From positions 1-56,151 of the forward strand of contig DJEU01000063.1 of the NCBI GenBank assembly GCA_002431395.1: 56,151 nucleotides of DNA, given 5' to 3'. A program made the position numbers and the translations under genes. Within the stretch, counting starts at the first letter, position 1; each line of letters opens with the position of its first letter. This stretch comes from Lachnoclostridium sp. UBA5890 (GTDB lineage Bacteria > Bacillota > Clostridia > Lachnospirales > Lachnospiraceae). The notes under the pieces were generated by a model that worked only from the letters and a program-made list of their open reading frames with translations, was not told the DNA's origin and did no database searches. Below, piece after piece: positions 24,721-33,639 of the stretch.

Positions 24721-26961
24721 GTGAATGAAATACTGAAAGAGTGGATGAATCCACATTTGATCGAAGAAATGGAAGAAGGGGTGATCAATGCTCCGCAGGA
24801 TCTCCTTGGAATGCATTTTTACGAGGGTACGCAGATGTTTGTCGTGCGCCGGCCGGTGGCGCAGCGCGTGTGGATCACCGATGTATCCGGAGAGACTGCG
24901 TTTGAAGCAGAGGAACTGGATGCAGAACTCGGACTTTTTGGACTGGAGATTGAGAAAAAGAAAGACCAGCTGAAAGATTACCGTGTCCGGATCCAGTATG
25001 GCGAGGGCGATGTGGTTGAGACTGCAGATCCGTATGCCTACAAACCGGAGATAACGGATTATGATACCTACCTTTTTGCGCAGGGAAATCATTATGAAAT
25101 CTTTGACAAATTAGGTGCGCATGTCGAGACGATCGACGGTGTGACGGGGACAAGATTTGCTGTATGGGCACCGCATGCAAGAAGTGTGAGTGTCGTCGGA
25201 AATTTCAATATGTGGGATGGCCGGCTGCATACAATGAGTCTGATCGGACCAAGCGGCATCTATGAATTATTCGTGCCGGATGTCGGCGAAGGTGCCGTGT
25301 ATAAATACCAGATTACGACGCGGAGCGGAGATCTTCTTTTTAAGACCGATCCGTATGGAAATTATGCACAGATGCGCCCGGACAATGCGTCCGTCGTAAC
25401 GTCACTTACGGGGTATGAGTGGCAGGACGGCGACTACGAAAAGAAACATCGTGCGAAGACGAGAGAAGTGCGCGAACGTGCACCGATGAATATTTACGAG
25501 GCACATCTCGGTTCGTGGAAAAAGCGTGTCGAAGACGATGACAATGGTTTTTATTCGTACCGTGAACTGGCGGAAATGATGGGCGATTATCTCGTAGAGA
25601 TGGGATATACCCACATTGAATTGATGGGAATTGCAGAATATCCGTTTGATGGTTCATGGGGTTATCAGGTAGGCTGTTATTATGCACCGACGAGCCGTTA
25701 CGGAACGCCGAAAGACTTTATGTATTTTGTCGATGAAATGCACAAACGCGGCATCGAGGTAATTCTTGACTGGGTTCCTGCGCATTTTCCGAAAGATGCA
25801 CATTGTCTCGGAAATTTCGATGGACAGGCAGTGTATGAACACAGTGACCGCCGTCGTGGTGAGCATCCGGACTGGGGAACGTATATTTTCGATTATGGAA
25901 AGAAAGAAGTGCAGAATTTCCTTGTTGCCAATGCGCTTTTCTGGATTGAAAAGTTCCACATCGACGGACTTCGTGTGGATGCTGTGGCTTCAATGCTTTA
26001 TCTTGATTACGGAAAGCAGGATGGCGACTGGCTTCCAAACAAAGACGGGGGCAATGAAAACTACGAGGCAATGGACTTTTTGCGCCACTTAAACAGCATT
26101 ATGGAAAAACGTCATCCGGATGCCTACATCATTGCGGAGGAATCGACGGCGTGGCCGGGTGTCACAAAACGTGTTAAGGACAACGGCCTTGGATTTTCCT
26201 ATAAATGGAATATGGGATGGATGAATGACTTCTTGGAATATATGAAACTGGATCCGTATTTTAAGCAGTTTCATCACCAGCAGCTCTGCTTCAGTCTGTC
26301 CTATCATCTGAGTGAAAAGTACATTCTTGTGCTTTCCCACGACGAAGTAGTGCATGGAAAATGTTCCCTGCTCAATAAAATGCCGGGGCTGACCGGAGAT
26401 AAATACGCAGCACTGAAAGCGGCGTTTGGTTTCTTCTACGGACATCCGGGCAAAAAACTTCTGTTTATGGGACAGGAATTTGCGCAGGAGCGTGAATGGA
26501 GCGAGATGCGGAGCTTAGACTGGTTCTTATTGGATCAGGAACCACATCAGGGAATCCATGCGTTCATCAAAGACATGAACAAACTTTATCTTGAAAATGA
26601 TGCGCTGTATTACAATGACAGCGATGTGATGGGATTTGAGTGGATGGACTGCGAACGTGCGGAGACAAGCACGGTAGCATTTGTGCGCCGCGGAAAGACG
26701 ACGAAAAAACAGCTGATGTTTATTCTCAATTTCACACCGGTAGCACATGAGCAGTATACGGTAAAAGCGCCGTGTGGCGGTACATTCCGCGAGATTCTCA
26801 ATTCCGATGCACCAAAGTACGGCGGCCGGGGCCGCCTCAATGAATCGCCGATCAAGGCGAAGAAGGTGACAACAGACAAGAAAAAAGAAACAGCGTATGA
26901 ACTTACCTGTTATCTTCCACCGTTGTCCGTTGTCGTGCTGGAATACGACTATAAGAAATAG
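24721..26961 (+). CDS. glgB: 1,4-alpha-glucan (glycogen) branching enzyme
   Basis: A 746-residue GH13 branching enzyme. Two N-terminal Ig-like/CBM48 domains (residues about 15-110 and 125-225, the latter with TRFAVWAPHARSVSVVGNFNMWDG) precede the barrel with DWVPAHFP, nucleophile D420 (GLRVDAVAS), acid E473 (IAEEST) and D541 (LSHDEVVHGK). It makes alpha-1,6 branches in glycogen. The GTG at 24721 was chosen because GGAGGAGG lies 11 bases before it. It lies 22 bases after the mutase gene, giving a small glycogen operon, although glgA and glgC are not in the window. Confidence 0.97.
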   Translation: MNEILKEWMNPHLIEEMEEGVINAPQDLLGMHFYEGTQMFVVRRPVAQRVWITDVSGETAFEAEELDAELGLFGLEIEKKKDQLKDYRVRIQYGEGDVVETADPYAYKPEITDYDTYLFAQGNHYEIFDKLGAHVETIDGVTGTRFAVWAPHARSVSVVGNFNMWDGRLHTMSLIGPSGIYELFVPDVGEGAVYKYQITTRSGDLLFKTDPYGNYAQMRPDNASVVTSLTGYEWQDGDYEKKHRAKTREVRERAPMNIYEAHLGSWKKRVEDDDNGFYSYRELAEMMGDYLVEMGYTHIELMGIAEYPFDGSWGYQVGCYYAPTSRYGTPKDFMYFVDEMHKRGIEVILDWVPAHFPKDAHCLGNFDGQAVYEHSDRRRGEHPDWGTYIFDYGKKEVQNFLVANALFWIEKFHIDGLRVDAVASMLYLDYGKQDGDWLPNKDGGNENYEAMDFLRHLNSIMEKRHPDAYIIAEESTAWPGVTKRVKDNGLGFSYKWNMGWMNDFLEYMKLDPYFKQFHHQQLCFSLSYHLSEKYILVLSHDEVVHGKCSLLNKMPGLTGDKYAALKAAFGFFYGHPGKKLLFMGQEFAQEREWSEMRSLDWFLLDQEPHQGIHAFIKDMNKLYLENDALYYNDSDVMGFEWMDCERAETSTVAFVRRGKTTKKQLMFILNFTPVAHEQYTVKAPCGGTFREILNSDAPKYGGRGRLNESPIKAKKVTTDKKKETAYELTCYLPPLSVVVLEYDYKK

Positions 26962-26975
26962 AGAGGAAATAAAAG

Positions 26976-27623
26976 ATGCAAGTAATCAAACCGAGTATAG
27001 AAATCATAGATATGGACGATTACGAAAAGATTGTAAAAAAGATCGAACGTATCGGCCGTGTCTGCTACAAAAGTGAAGGAAAGATCACGGAGGATTCGGC
27101 AGAGAAATTTATCAAAGGTCTTTTGACAAGACAGCATGAATCGGTGATCGAGCATGAAAATGTGACCGTTCGTTTCGTGTGTGACCGCGGTGTGACACAT
27201 GAGATCGTGCGCCATCGTATCGCAAGCTACAGTCAGGAAAGCACACGTTACTGCAACTACAGCGGTGACAAATTTGACAATCAGATCACGGTGATCGACC
27301 TTGCAAGCGGCTTCCAATACGATCTGTCAAAAGAAAATGACAAAGCCAAATACGAAGTATGGACCAAAGCGATGGAAAACGCTGAGCAGTCCTATTTCCG
27401 TATGCTTGAACTTGGCGCTACGCCACAGGAAGCACGTTCTGTGCTTCCAAATTCCCTGAAAACGGAAATCGTCGTAACGATGAATCTCCGTTCCTGGAGA
27501 AACTTCTTCCGTCTGCGCGTGGATTCTCATGCCCACCCACAGATGCGCGAAGTGGCGACGATGCTTTACGAAGAATTTAAGAAACGCCTCCCTGTATTTG
27601 TAGCGGATTTAGACATTCATTGA
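26976..27623 (+). CDS. thyX: Flavin-dependent thymidylate synthase
   Basis: A 215-residue ThyX that makes dTMP from dUMP with FAD and methylenetetrahydrofolate. The signature R-H-R-x(7)-S-x-R is present as RHRIASYSQESTR (residues 79-91), with ESVIEHENVTVRF before it and MNLRSWRNFFRLR near the end. It follows glgB by 14 bases and is probably cotranscribed. Its last seven bases overlap the end of the convergent DUF885 gene. Confidence 0.97.
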   Translation: MQVIKPSIEIIDMDDYEKIVKKIERIGRVCYKSEGKITEDSAEKFIKGLLTRQHESVIEHENVTVRFVCDRGVTHEIVRHRIASYSQESTRYCNYSGDKFDNQITVIDLASGFQYDLSKENDKAKYEVWTKAMENAEQSYFRMLELGATPQEARSVLPNSLKTEIVVTMNLRSWRNFFRLRVDSHAHPQMREVATMLYEEFKKRLPVFVADLDIH

Positions 27624-29356
27624 TCCGTAAGATGATCTTCTAATACAGAAAATGCACTCGGACCGGCAGAAAGCACATATCGGTGGAACTCCTTTTCCGA
27701 AAAGGAGTCTCCCTGATGGCTTTTGGCGGTCTTTTTTAATCTGGCAAATTCCATATATCCAATCGTATATTTGAGGTAAGAACCCGGTTCGTCAATGATA
27801 TTTTCATAAAGAGAATCGGATGTCTCACGGTCGTAAGAGCCATTCTGCAGCAGAAAGGCATACACGTCATCCGCACTCCATCCGAGCAGATGAATGCCGA
27901 TATCACATATCCCGTAAAGGCAGAGAGAAACAATCATATTATTTCGCAATATTCCAATTTCTTCCTTTTTATACCCGAGATATTTGTACGAATAAATTTC
28001 TGCATAGGTCGCCCAGCCTTCGGTATAGCCATTGAAATTTAAGGCGTAAGAAAGGAGCGGATGATTCTGACTGCGGTCGTACACATTTTGATACAGATGT
28101 CCCGGGTAGCCTTCGTGTGCAAGTGTGGTAAACAGATCTGTGCCGGCAAACCGGTCACTTCCATTGATGTAGATCGCATTTTCGTCGTAGGCATCAAGCG
28201 GCGGTGTGAGATAAAAAGCAGGACTCAGATAATCTTCCAATGACGGATCCACGTAGGAGACTTTATAACCCACCTCTTTGATCTCCGGAAAATCATCCTT
28301 GATCGCAGTTGTCAGATGTTCTAACTGCTGCTCCGGTGTCAGTCCTTTTCCGGGCGACAAATTCAGATTGGCAAAAAGCGAGGCATCTTTTTTCGCATAC
28401 GCAAGAAGGGTTTCTTTTGACTTCTTTAACTGGGCTTTTAATAGCTTTAGATATTCCTCCGGACCACGCGAAGATCCGGACTCGTCGGCAAATAAATAGC
28501 GGTAATACTGCTCCCCGTTTTGATAACTGCAAAGAGCTCCGTTTTCCGGACAGGAATCCAATCGGCTGTTTAGACCGGCCGCCAGATTTTCATACGCATG
28601 CACAAATTCTTTTTTGATCAAGGATTTATTTTCTTTGCGGTAACGTAGCATTTCTTCCTGATCGATAAAATCACACGCCTCAATGCGGCTACGAAATGAT
28701 GTGAGCAAAAGTTTCCAGCCTTTGTCGGACAAAAAGGTCTGGCACTGCTCCAAAATGTGAGACATTGTACTCCGACAGGGCAGCAGGCCGGCTTTTTCCT
28801 GGTGATCGTAAAAGACGAGAACCGATTCGAAATACGAAGGGATGCTGCGAAGCAATGTAAAATAGTTTTCAATATCTTCTCTACAGTCAAAAGTATACTC
28901 CGCTAATAGAACGGGAAGCTGCGCTTGAAGCCCGGTAACCGGGGAGAAAGGACGAGAAAATAGAAAAAAATCTTCTCCTTTTTGATTCATTTCCAGCGTA
29001 TGTTTTAAATTGTCATATAGGATCTTTTCCGACTCGGAAAGAGAACTTCGGTCAAAACTTTCCAATTTTGCAAGTGCATTTTCATATTCGGAGGAAACCT
29101 GTGCCGTCTCCGACACCGAAAGAGGTGGAAATCCACCGGCGGTTTTTGAAATTCCATAGTTTTCCGGATGCGCGAGAGAATAATTGAGCGACAGCGCATC
29201 GCTTGAGACGCTCTCCCGAAACAGGGCATCCGTATATTCTTGAAAACTTGTATTTGAATGGGAATTTTTGTCAGAAGCTGAGCCGTTGCTGCCGCCCGGA
29301 GCACAGCTGCACAAGATCAGACAAAGGGTAAGAAATAGAGCGAGATATCGTTTCAT
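27617..29356 (-). CDS. DUF885 family lipoprotein metallopeptidase
   Basis: A 579-residue lipoprotein. The signal peptide ends in the lipobox LILCSC and a Ser/Asn-rich linker follows. The body is the DUF885 domain, with the zinc-binding motif HEGYPGHLYQ near residue 413 and the helper ...NGYTEGWATYAEIY... downstream, as in M32-like carboxypeptidases. It probably cleaves peptides outside the membrane. The ATG at 29356 (MKRYLAL) was preferred; a weak GGTGA before it is buried in a hairpin. An ATG 15 bases upstream is possible. Confidence 0.87.
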   Translation of the reverse strand: MKRYLALFLTLCLILCSCAPGGSNGSASDKNSHSNTSFQEYTDALFRESVSSDALSLNYSLAHPENYGISKTAGGFPPLSVSETAQVSSEYENALAKLESFDRSSLSESEKILYDNLKHTLEMNQKGEDFFLFSRPFSPVTGLQAQLPVLLAEYTFDCREDIENYFTLLRSIPSYFESVLVFYDHQEKAGLLPCRSTMSHILEQCQTFLSDKGWKLLLTSFRSRIEACDFIDQEEMLRYRKENKSLIKKEFVHAYENLAAGLNSRLDSCPENGALCSYQNGEQYYRYLFADESGSSRGPEEYLKLLKAQLKKSKETLLAYAKKDASLFANLNLSPGKGLTPEQQLEHLTTAIKDDFPEIKEVGYKVSYVDPSLEDYLSPAFYLTPPLDAYDENAIYINGSDRFAGTDLFTTLAHEGYPGHLYQNVYDRSQNHPLLSYALNFNGYTEGWATYAEIYSYKYLGYKKEEIGILRNNMIVSLCLYGICDIGIHLLGWSADDVYAFLLQNGSYDRETSDSLYENIIDEPGSYLKYTIGYMEFARLKKTAKSHQGDSFSEKEFHRYVLSAGPSAFSVLEDHLTDQ

Positions 29357-29360
29357 AGCA

Positions 29361-29403
29361 TTCACCGGCATAAGGCAAGTTGATATATGTATATGCCGGT
29401 GAA
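29361..29403 (-). promoter_or_regulatory. 12-bp inverted repeat over the DUF885 ribosome site
   Basis: TTCACCGGCATA and TATGCCGGTGAA pair perfectly around a 19-base AT-rich loop. In the minus-strand mRNA the second arm ends five bases before the ATG and contains the only Shine-Dalgarno-like GGTGA, so folding would hide it. It could also be a DNA operator. Confidence 0.55.
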
Positions 29404-29430
29404 CGGGAGAGTATGCAGAGACTTAATTAT

Positions 29431-30501
29431 TTACAATGAATATCGTACCCATTGGTAGTCAACGCTTTCAGAATTTAACAGCGTCGAGACGATGAAATCT
29501 CCGTTATCTCCGGGAAGTTTCGCGTATCCATAAATGGAATTAAATGGGGCTTCATGAAACAGTTTATCGTTTTCGTTGTAATACAGATCCTCTGCCGGCA
29601 GGACGAGGGTGCTCCATATTTTGTCGCTCAATTTTCCGCTGCAGATTCCTTTGCTTGTTACGATATAGCCAATATCATCTGCAATTTGCAGACCGAGTGC
29701 GGCGGTTGTCTCCGAAATCATGCCCTCGCCATCGATGAGACACTGAATCACACGATCCGGCATTTTGTCATGGATGGTATAGTGCTGTATATATTCTCCG
29801 GAGCTGGAAATGGCATAATACGTGCCATCTTCAGCGAATGTAACATATTTACTGATTACGGACCCTTTGTCGATTATTTTCTGTCGGACAAGATCAAATA
29901 ATACAACATCCGAAGCCACTGTGGGATCCGTTGCATCATCGGCAGATTCCTGCAATACTACTGCGATTTCTTCGTCTGTGACAAATTGGATATCGACAAG
30001 TTCATAGTCTTTATACGCCTTATTTATCTCCGAAAGATCGATTTCTTTGTAGTCCTCGGAATTCCCCATCTGAAATAATCGGATCCCCTTCTGCGGATCC
30101 ATGACGCTGATATAAATGAGTCCATTTGAATCCCCACTGATAAAAGAAGGACCTTGCGGAAATTGTTTATTAAAAGCGCTTCCCCAAGGGAGTGCAGTAT
30201 CTTCCCAGCCGTTTTCACGCAGGGTATAACCGTGATATTCGAGCCCCTTACTTTCATCCGATTCGTCGATCATTGTTACCGTTATGATCAAAGGATCCTG
30301 ATCCTTCGCTAAAACGGTATAGTCAAGGCTTACTTTATCGGAAATCGGTTTGTCAAATACCTGATACGTAATGCCGGACTTGGTTTTATGCAGAACCGGC
30401 GCGGCGCTGGATGACGTATTTGAAGCTGTATTTGTGTTATCCGCACAGGCAGATAAAAGAAAACAGGTTAAAGTAAGTATACAAAATAATGTTCGTTTCA
30501 T
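29431..30501 (-). CDS. Propeller-like lipoprotein (divergent copy)
   Basis: A 356-residue lipoprotein with signal peptide and lipobox (TCFLLSAC) followed by an N/S/T-rich linker. The body alternates short strands in units of about 45-50 residues (GLIYISVMDPQKGIRLFQMG, EIAVVLQESADD, DIGYIVTSKGICSG), as in beta-propellers. It has the same general plan as the lipoproteins at 30715, 38698 and 41335, although identity looks low. AAAAGGAG precedes the ATG. It is divergent from the 30715 gene and shares the LytTR-type repeat array between them. Function unknown; a binding or immunity role is only a guess. Confidence 0.7.
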   Translation of the reverse strand: MKRTLFCILTLTCFLLSACADNTNTASNTSSSAAPVLHKTKSGITYQVFDKPISDKVSLDYTVLAKDQDPLIITVTMIDESDESKGLEYHGYTLRENGWEDTALPWGSAFNKQFPQGPSFISGDSNGLIYISVMDPQKGIRLFQMGNSEDYKEIDLSEINKAYKDYELVDIQFVTDEEIAVVLQESADDATDPTVASDVVLFDLVRQKIIDKGSVISKYVTFAEDGTYYAISSSGEYIQHYTIHDKMPDRVIQCLIDGEGMISETTAALGLQIADDIGYIVTSKGICSGKLSDKIWSTLVLPAEDLYYNENDKLFHEAPFNSIYGYAKLPGDNGDFIVSTLLNSESVDYQWVRYSL

Positions 30502-30533
30502 AAAAATCTCCTTTTCAATGTGATTCTTATTTA

Positions 30534-30561
30534 AGTATAGCATAAAAAAATACGTTGTAAA
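30534..30561 (-). promoter_or_regulatory. Promoter of the divergent lipoprotein gene
   Basis: On the minus strand TTTACA (30561-30556) and TATACT (30539-30534) are spaced by 16 bases. The -35 box lies three bases from the first repeat of the LytTR-type array. Confidence 0.65.
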
Positions 30562-30563
30562 TT

Positions 30564-30640
30564 GTTGTCTGTCCCTAAATAATTGTCGTTTGTCACAAAA
30601 AGGTAACGCTTGTCACAAAAAAGCGACGTTCGTCACAAAA
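30564..30640 (+). promoter_or_regulatory. Array of four direct repeats, LytTR-type boxes
   Basis: GTCGTTTGTCACAAAA (30585), AACGCTTGTCACAAAA (30605) and GACGTTCGTCACAAAA (30625) recur at exactly 20-base spacing, with a degenerate copy GTTGTCTGTCCCTAAA at 30564. The 9-base cores (xxCGTTxGT) fit the LytTR consensus [TA][AC][CA]GTTN[AG][TG], whose sites are direct repeats about two helical turns apart. The array ends four bases before the -35 box of the 30715 gene. Confidence 0.75.
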
Positions 30641-30643
30641 CTG

Positions 30644-30671
30644 TTGATTTTTGGAAAAAGTGTGTTATACT
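30644..30671 (+). promoter_or_regulatory. Promoter of the 30715 lipoprotein gene
   Basis: TTGATT (30644-30649) and TATACT (30666-30671) are spaced by 16 bases. The weak -35 box and the repeats just upstream fit an activator-dependent promoter. The same TTGATT-16-TATACT arrangement recurs at 41265-41292. Confidence 0.75.
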
Positions 30672-30714
30672 TGAATAAATATTTTTGAATGTACAAAGAG
30701 GAGAGCAAACATTT

Positions 30715-31845
30715 ATGAAGCGTAAATTTTTAGCGGCAGCAATGACGGTTTTAACGGCAGCGGCACTTTGTGTGGGATGTGGAAGTCAAGAGACGAAACA
30801 AGGACAGACGGCACAAAGTCAGAATGGATCAGAAAATAAACAGCAATTGGCAGTGCAGGAAAAAGAAAGCTATACAGCCCGCAGATACGAATTGCCATAT
30901 ACAAAGAATTCTTCTGAATTAGATCGTATACAGGAAATGTCGATAGGCATGTCTACGACTGAAGAGGGAGACTTAGAGTGGTATACTGTACGGACAGCGG
31001 TAAAAAAGAAATATCGAGAAAAATACAAAAAATGTGTGGCAGAAAATCAATCCATTGATCCCCAATGGTATTCCTATTATATCATGTGTTACTCACTGGA
31101 TGATTTTGGAAAATGGGAACAACAAATGTATGAGTATCAAGGTGATGCAAAGAAGATGAGGAATCAATTCGCAAAAGGAAAAGTTTTTCGCGGAGAAGAT
31201 GAAAAGACATATCTATTTCTTTTGTTTTGCGATGAGCAAGAGGATAGTAGAAAATATGGAATTGAACTGTTTAACTTAGAAAATAACCAATGGAAACAAT
31301 GTTTTGAAACAAGTTATATACAAGACGGCACAGAGAATTTATATCCAATAAACTGTTATGTTGATGCAAACAGTAAAATTTTTCTTCCTTTGTTGAATTC
31401 TAAAATTAAGATATTTAATTTGAAAACGGGAGAAGAAGATTCAAATGATTATGAGTTTCAGATTCAAACGGCGACATCTGTGTTTTATGATGGAAAATTA
31501 GCCTTGTATAACCCGACCTCTTCTGAAATTACTATTTTGACTTTGGATGATTTTCAAGAAGCGGGAAAAATAACAAATACCGATTCAAAAACAATTTTAT
31601 ATTCTTATGTTGCGTATGCGGATAGTGCAATCTGGCTTGCGACTAATAATGGAATTTATAAGGCTGGATTGACAGATGAAGAGTTTGTACAGATAAGCGA
31701 TTATTCCGAATTGGAGACGGTATCGATGGATAGATCCATTATTTACGATTTTACAGTCGGGGAAAATGGAATAATTTATTTGCATTATATGCAGGAAGAT
31801 GGAAGTGAAGGGCTTGTTGTGGTGAAGAAGAATGAAGATTTGTAG
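30715..31845 (+). CDS. Propeller-like lipoprotein under LytTR-type control
   Basis: A 376-residue lipoprotein. The signal peptide MKRKFLAAAMTVLTAAALC and lipobox VGCGSQETKQ are nearly identical to those of the 41335 gene, so the two are paralogues. The mature part is rich in aromatic and charged residues with repeated strand-turn-strand units (KIKIFNLKTGEEDSNDYEFQIQT, GIIYLHYMQEDG), suggesting a beta-propeller. AGAGGAGAG stands before the ATG and the start is confirmed by the lipobox distance. Promoter and repeats lie directly upstream. Function unknown; it is probably anchored on the outer face of the membrane. Confidence 0.75.
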   Translation: MKRKFLAAAMTVLTAAALCVGCGSQETKQGQTAQSQNGSENKQQLAVQEKESYTARRYELPYTKNSSELDRIQEMSIGMSTTEEGDLEWYTVRTAVKKKYREKYKKCVAENQSIDPQWYSYYIMCYSLDDFGKWEQQMYEYQGDAKKMRNQFAKGKVFRGEDEKTYLFLLFCDEQEDSRKYGIELFNLENNQWKQCFETSYIQDGTENLYPINCYVDANSKIFLPLLNSKIKIFNLKTGEEDSNDYEFQIQTATSVFYDGKLALYNPTSSEITILTLDDFQEAGKITNTDSKTILYSYVAYADSAIWLATNNGIYKAGLTDEEFVQISDYSELETVSMDRSIIYDFTVGENGIIYLHYMQEDGSEGLVVVKKNEDL

Positions 31846-31890
31846 GAAGGTTGTATTAACTCAAACAATTTTAGAAAGGGCTGGATTTAG

Positions 31891-31974
31891 ATGAAAAATT
31901 TGATTATAGGAGCCATTTGTATTATTTTATTAACAGGTTGTGGAAGTGAGAAGTTTGAAAAAAAGAAATTTTAG
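31891..31974 (+). pseudogene. 5' fragment of a lipoprotein gene cut by an IS110 element
   Basis: A 27-codon frame with a full lipoprotein signal peptide (LIIGAICIILLTGCGSEKFE) that stops within the IS left flank. AAAGGG precedes the ATG. The missing body appears to continue at 33640-34206 on the other side of the insertion, beginning with the K/Q/N-rich linker typical after a lipobox. The two parts together would make a lipoprotein of about 210 residues. Confidence 0.7.
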
Positions 31975-32053
31975 ACAACCAAGAAACAAAGGGCATAGCA
32001 AATAAACCACCTAAACAGCTGGTTTAAAAATCAAATATAGACGCAACACCTAA

Positions 32054-33313
32054 TCAGGTAACAGGAACCACATCATCCTTGATAATGTAGCCTCGTTGTT
32101 TGATCAGATTAAGTGCCTGTGAAATAGTTAAAACCTTTTCTTTATTCACAGGACGTGATTCAAGAAAACCTTCCGGTGTATAAGGCTTTAAATCTGTGAG
32201 TATGTGCCAGATAGCGGTCAGGATCATACGACAGATGGCAATGATAGCTTTCTTGTGACCACGGCGTGCTTTTATACGTCGATATCGTGTGGTAAATTCA
32301 GGATGTTTCTTCGATTTGATCAAAGCATTTGCAATTTGCACCAAAACTGGTTTAAAATAAGAACCAGCACGGGAAATCCTAGTGGACTTGATCTTGCGAC
32401 TGCTCTGGTCGTTACGGGGACAACATCCTGCCCATGAAACGAGGTTTTTGGCAGTGGGGAAGACAGACATATCCGCCCCGATTTCAGAAAGCACCTGGAT
32501 AGCAGTCAATGGATTTTTATCGAATCCTGGTATGGTTCGAATAAGATCAAGGACACTTTCGTACTTTTGGCTGAGACGAAAGATTTCCCGTTCTATTTCT
32601 GCTTTGTGCATTTCTAATTCATCGATATGTTTAAGGCACTGTCTAAGTTTCACAGCCTGTTCGTGAGAGATGGCACCATCAACAGCAGCCTGTATTTCCT
32701 CGATAGGAGTTTTGCATCTGCTATCCACAAAAGGTGCTACATCAAAAGCTTCCCCCGGGTGTTGTAAGATCTGTTCTGTAATGGAACGAGATGATTTGCC
32801 AAATATATCGGAAAAGACATCATCCAATTTTAAGTTTGATACAGTAAGACAGTTATGAGCACGATTCTTCTCACCGGTAATCATACAAGTGAGTTTGAAA
32901 CGGTATCTTACTAAATCTCTTAATTGACGGATGTCAGCAGGTGGAATAAAGGAAGGTTTTACCATTCCACACATATATAGATCACAGATCCACTTGGCAT
33001 CCTTGCGATCCGTCTTGTTGCCTTTTTGAGGCTTGGTATATTTGGGGTGAGAAAGAGTAACAAAGATGTTATTTTTCTCTAAGACATTAAAAACAGGGAT
33101 CCAATACTTACCGGTAGATTCCATACAAACGTCAATACAATTGTATTTAGCAAGCCAAAGACACAACTGCTGCAGACCTTTGGTAAAGGAAGAGAAGCGA
33201 GCTTGTTTATACTCTGTACGTTTAAAGGAATCCGTAATGCCGATACAGGCATAGATCCAGGTTTTGTGGACATCAAGTCCACAGCAGTTATTTTTAAGAA
33301 TTTTAAACGACAA
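32054..33313 (-). CDS. IS110-family transposase (DEDD recombinase)
   Basis: A 419-residue transposase. The N-terminal DEDD/RuvC-like domain starts with CCGLDVHKTWIYACIG (first catalytic D) and includes CMESTGKYWIPVF and GNKTDRKDAKWICDL. The C-terminal Transposase_20 domain has IPGFDKNPLTAIQVLSEIG and FPTAKNLVSWAGCCP...KSTRISRAGSY, where the serine of the second active site is expected. It starts at TTG with AGGAGG eight bases upstream and appears intact. IS110-group enzymes are guided by a bridge RNA encoded in the upstream flank. Confidence 0.95.
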   Translation of the reverse strand: MSFKILKNNCCGLDVHKTWIYACIGITDSFKRTEYKQARFSSFTKGLQQLCLWLAKYNCIDVCMESTGKYWIPVFNVLEKNNIFVTLSHPKYTKPQKGNKTDRKDAKWICDLYMCGMVKPSFIPPADIRQLRDLVRYRFKLTCMITGEKNRAHNCLTVSNLKLDDVFSDIFGKSSRSITEQILQHPGEAFDVAPFVDSRCKTPIEEIQAAVDGAISHEQAVKLRQCLKHIDELEMHKAEIEREIFRLSQKYESVLDLIRTIPGFDKNPLTAIQVLSEIGADMSVFPTAKNLVSWAGCCPRNDQSSRKIKSTRISRAGSYFKPVLVQIANALIKSKKHPEFTTRYRRIKARRGHKKAIIAICRMILTAIWHILTDLKPYTPEGFLESRPVNKEKVLTISQALNLIKQRGYIIKDDVVPVT

Positions 33314-33620
33314 TAAAAGTACCTCCTGATGATTTATAGTTATAAGATTGACAGTGACTGGTCATCCGGCAAAATCGAGTCGACTTTGGAAGAGATAAGT
33401 TTACGGGCTACTGTTATGCGCCATTCATTGATGCCTTAACGGATGACCGACAACATATAAAAATGCGAGGTCGCCGCTATACAGCCCCGCCACTCACCTC
33501 CACGTGTTCTGTAGTGTGTCAGTCTTACAAAAGAATTATATCAAATATCAAGAGGAAGGGAAAATAGAAACGAGCGAAGCGAGAGAAGCTAATATTTTCA
33601 TGATTCTATTGGTGACTTTC
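33314..33620 (-). ncRNA. Candidate bridge RNA region of the IS110 element
   Basis: About 300 bases without a gene upstream of the transposase start. In IS110-group elements this flank encodes the bridge RNA, whose loops pair with target and donor DNA. A long-range stem is visible: GGTCATCCG (33360-33368) pairs with CGGATGACC (33440-33448), enclosing about 70 bases. GC-rich structured DNA follows at 33465-33530. The exact RNA ends and loops cannot be set by eye. Confidence 0.45.
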
Positions 33621-33639
33621 GCGAAGCAGAAAGGCGGAT

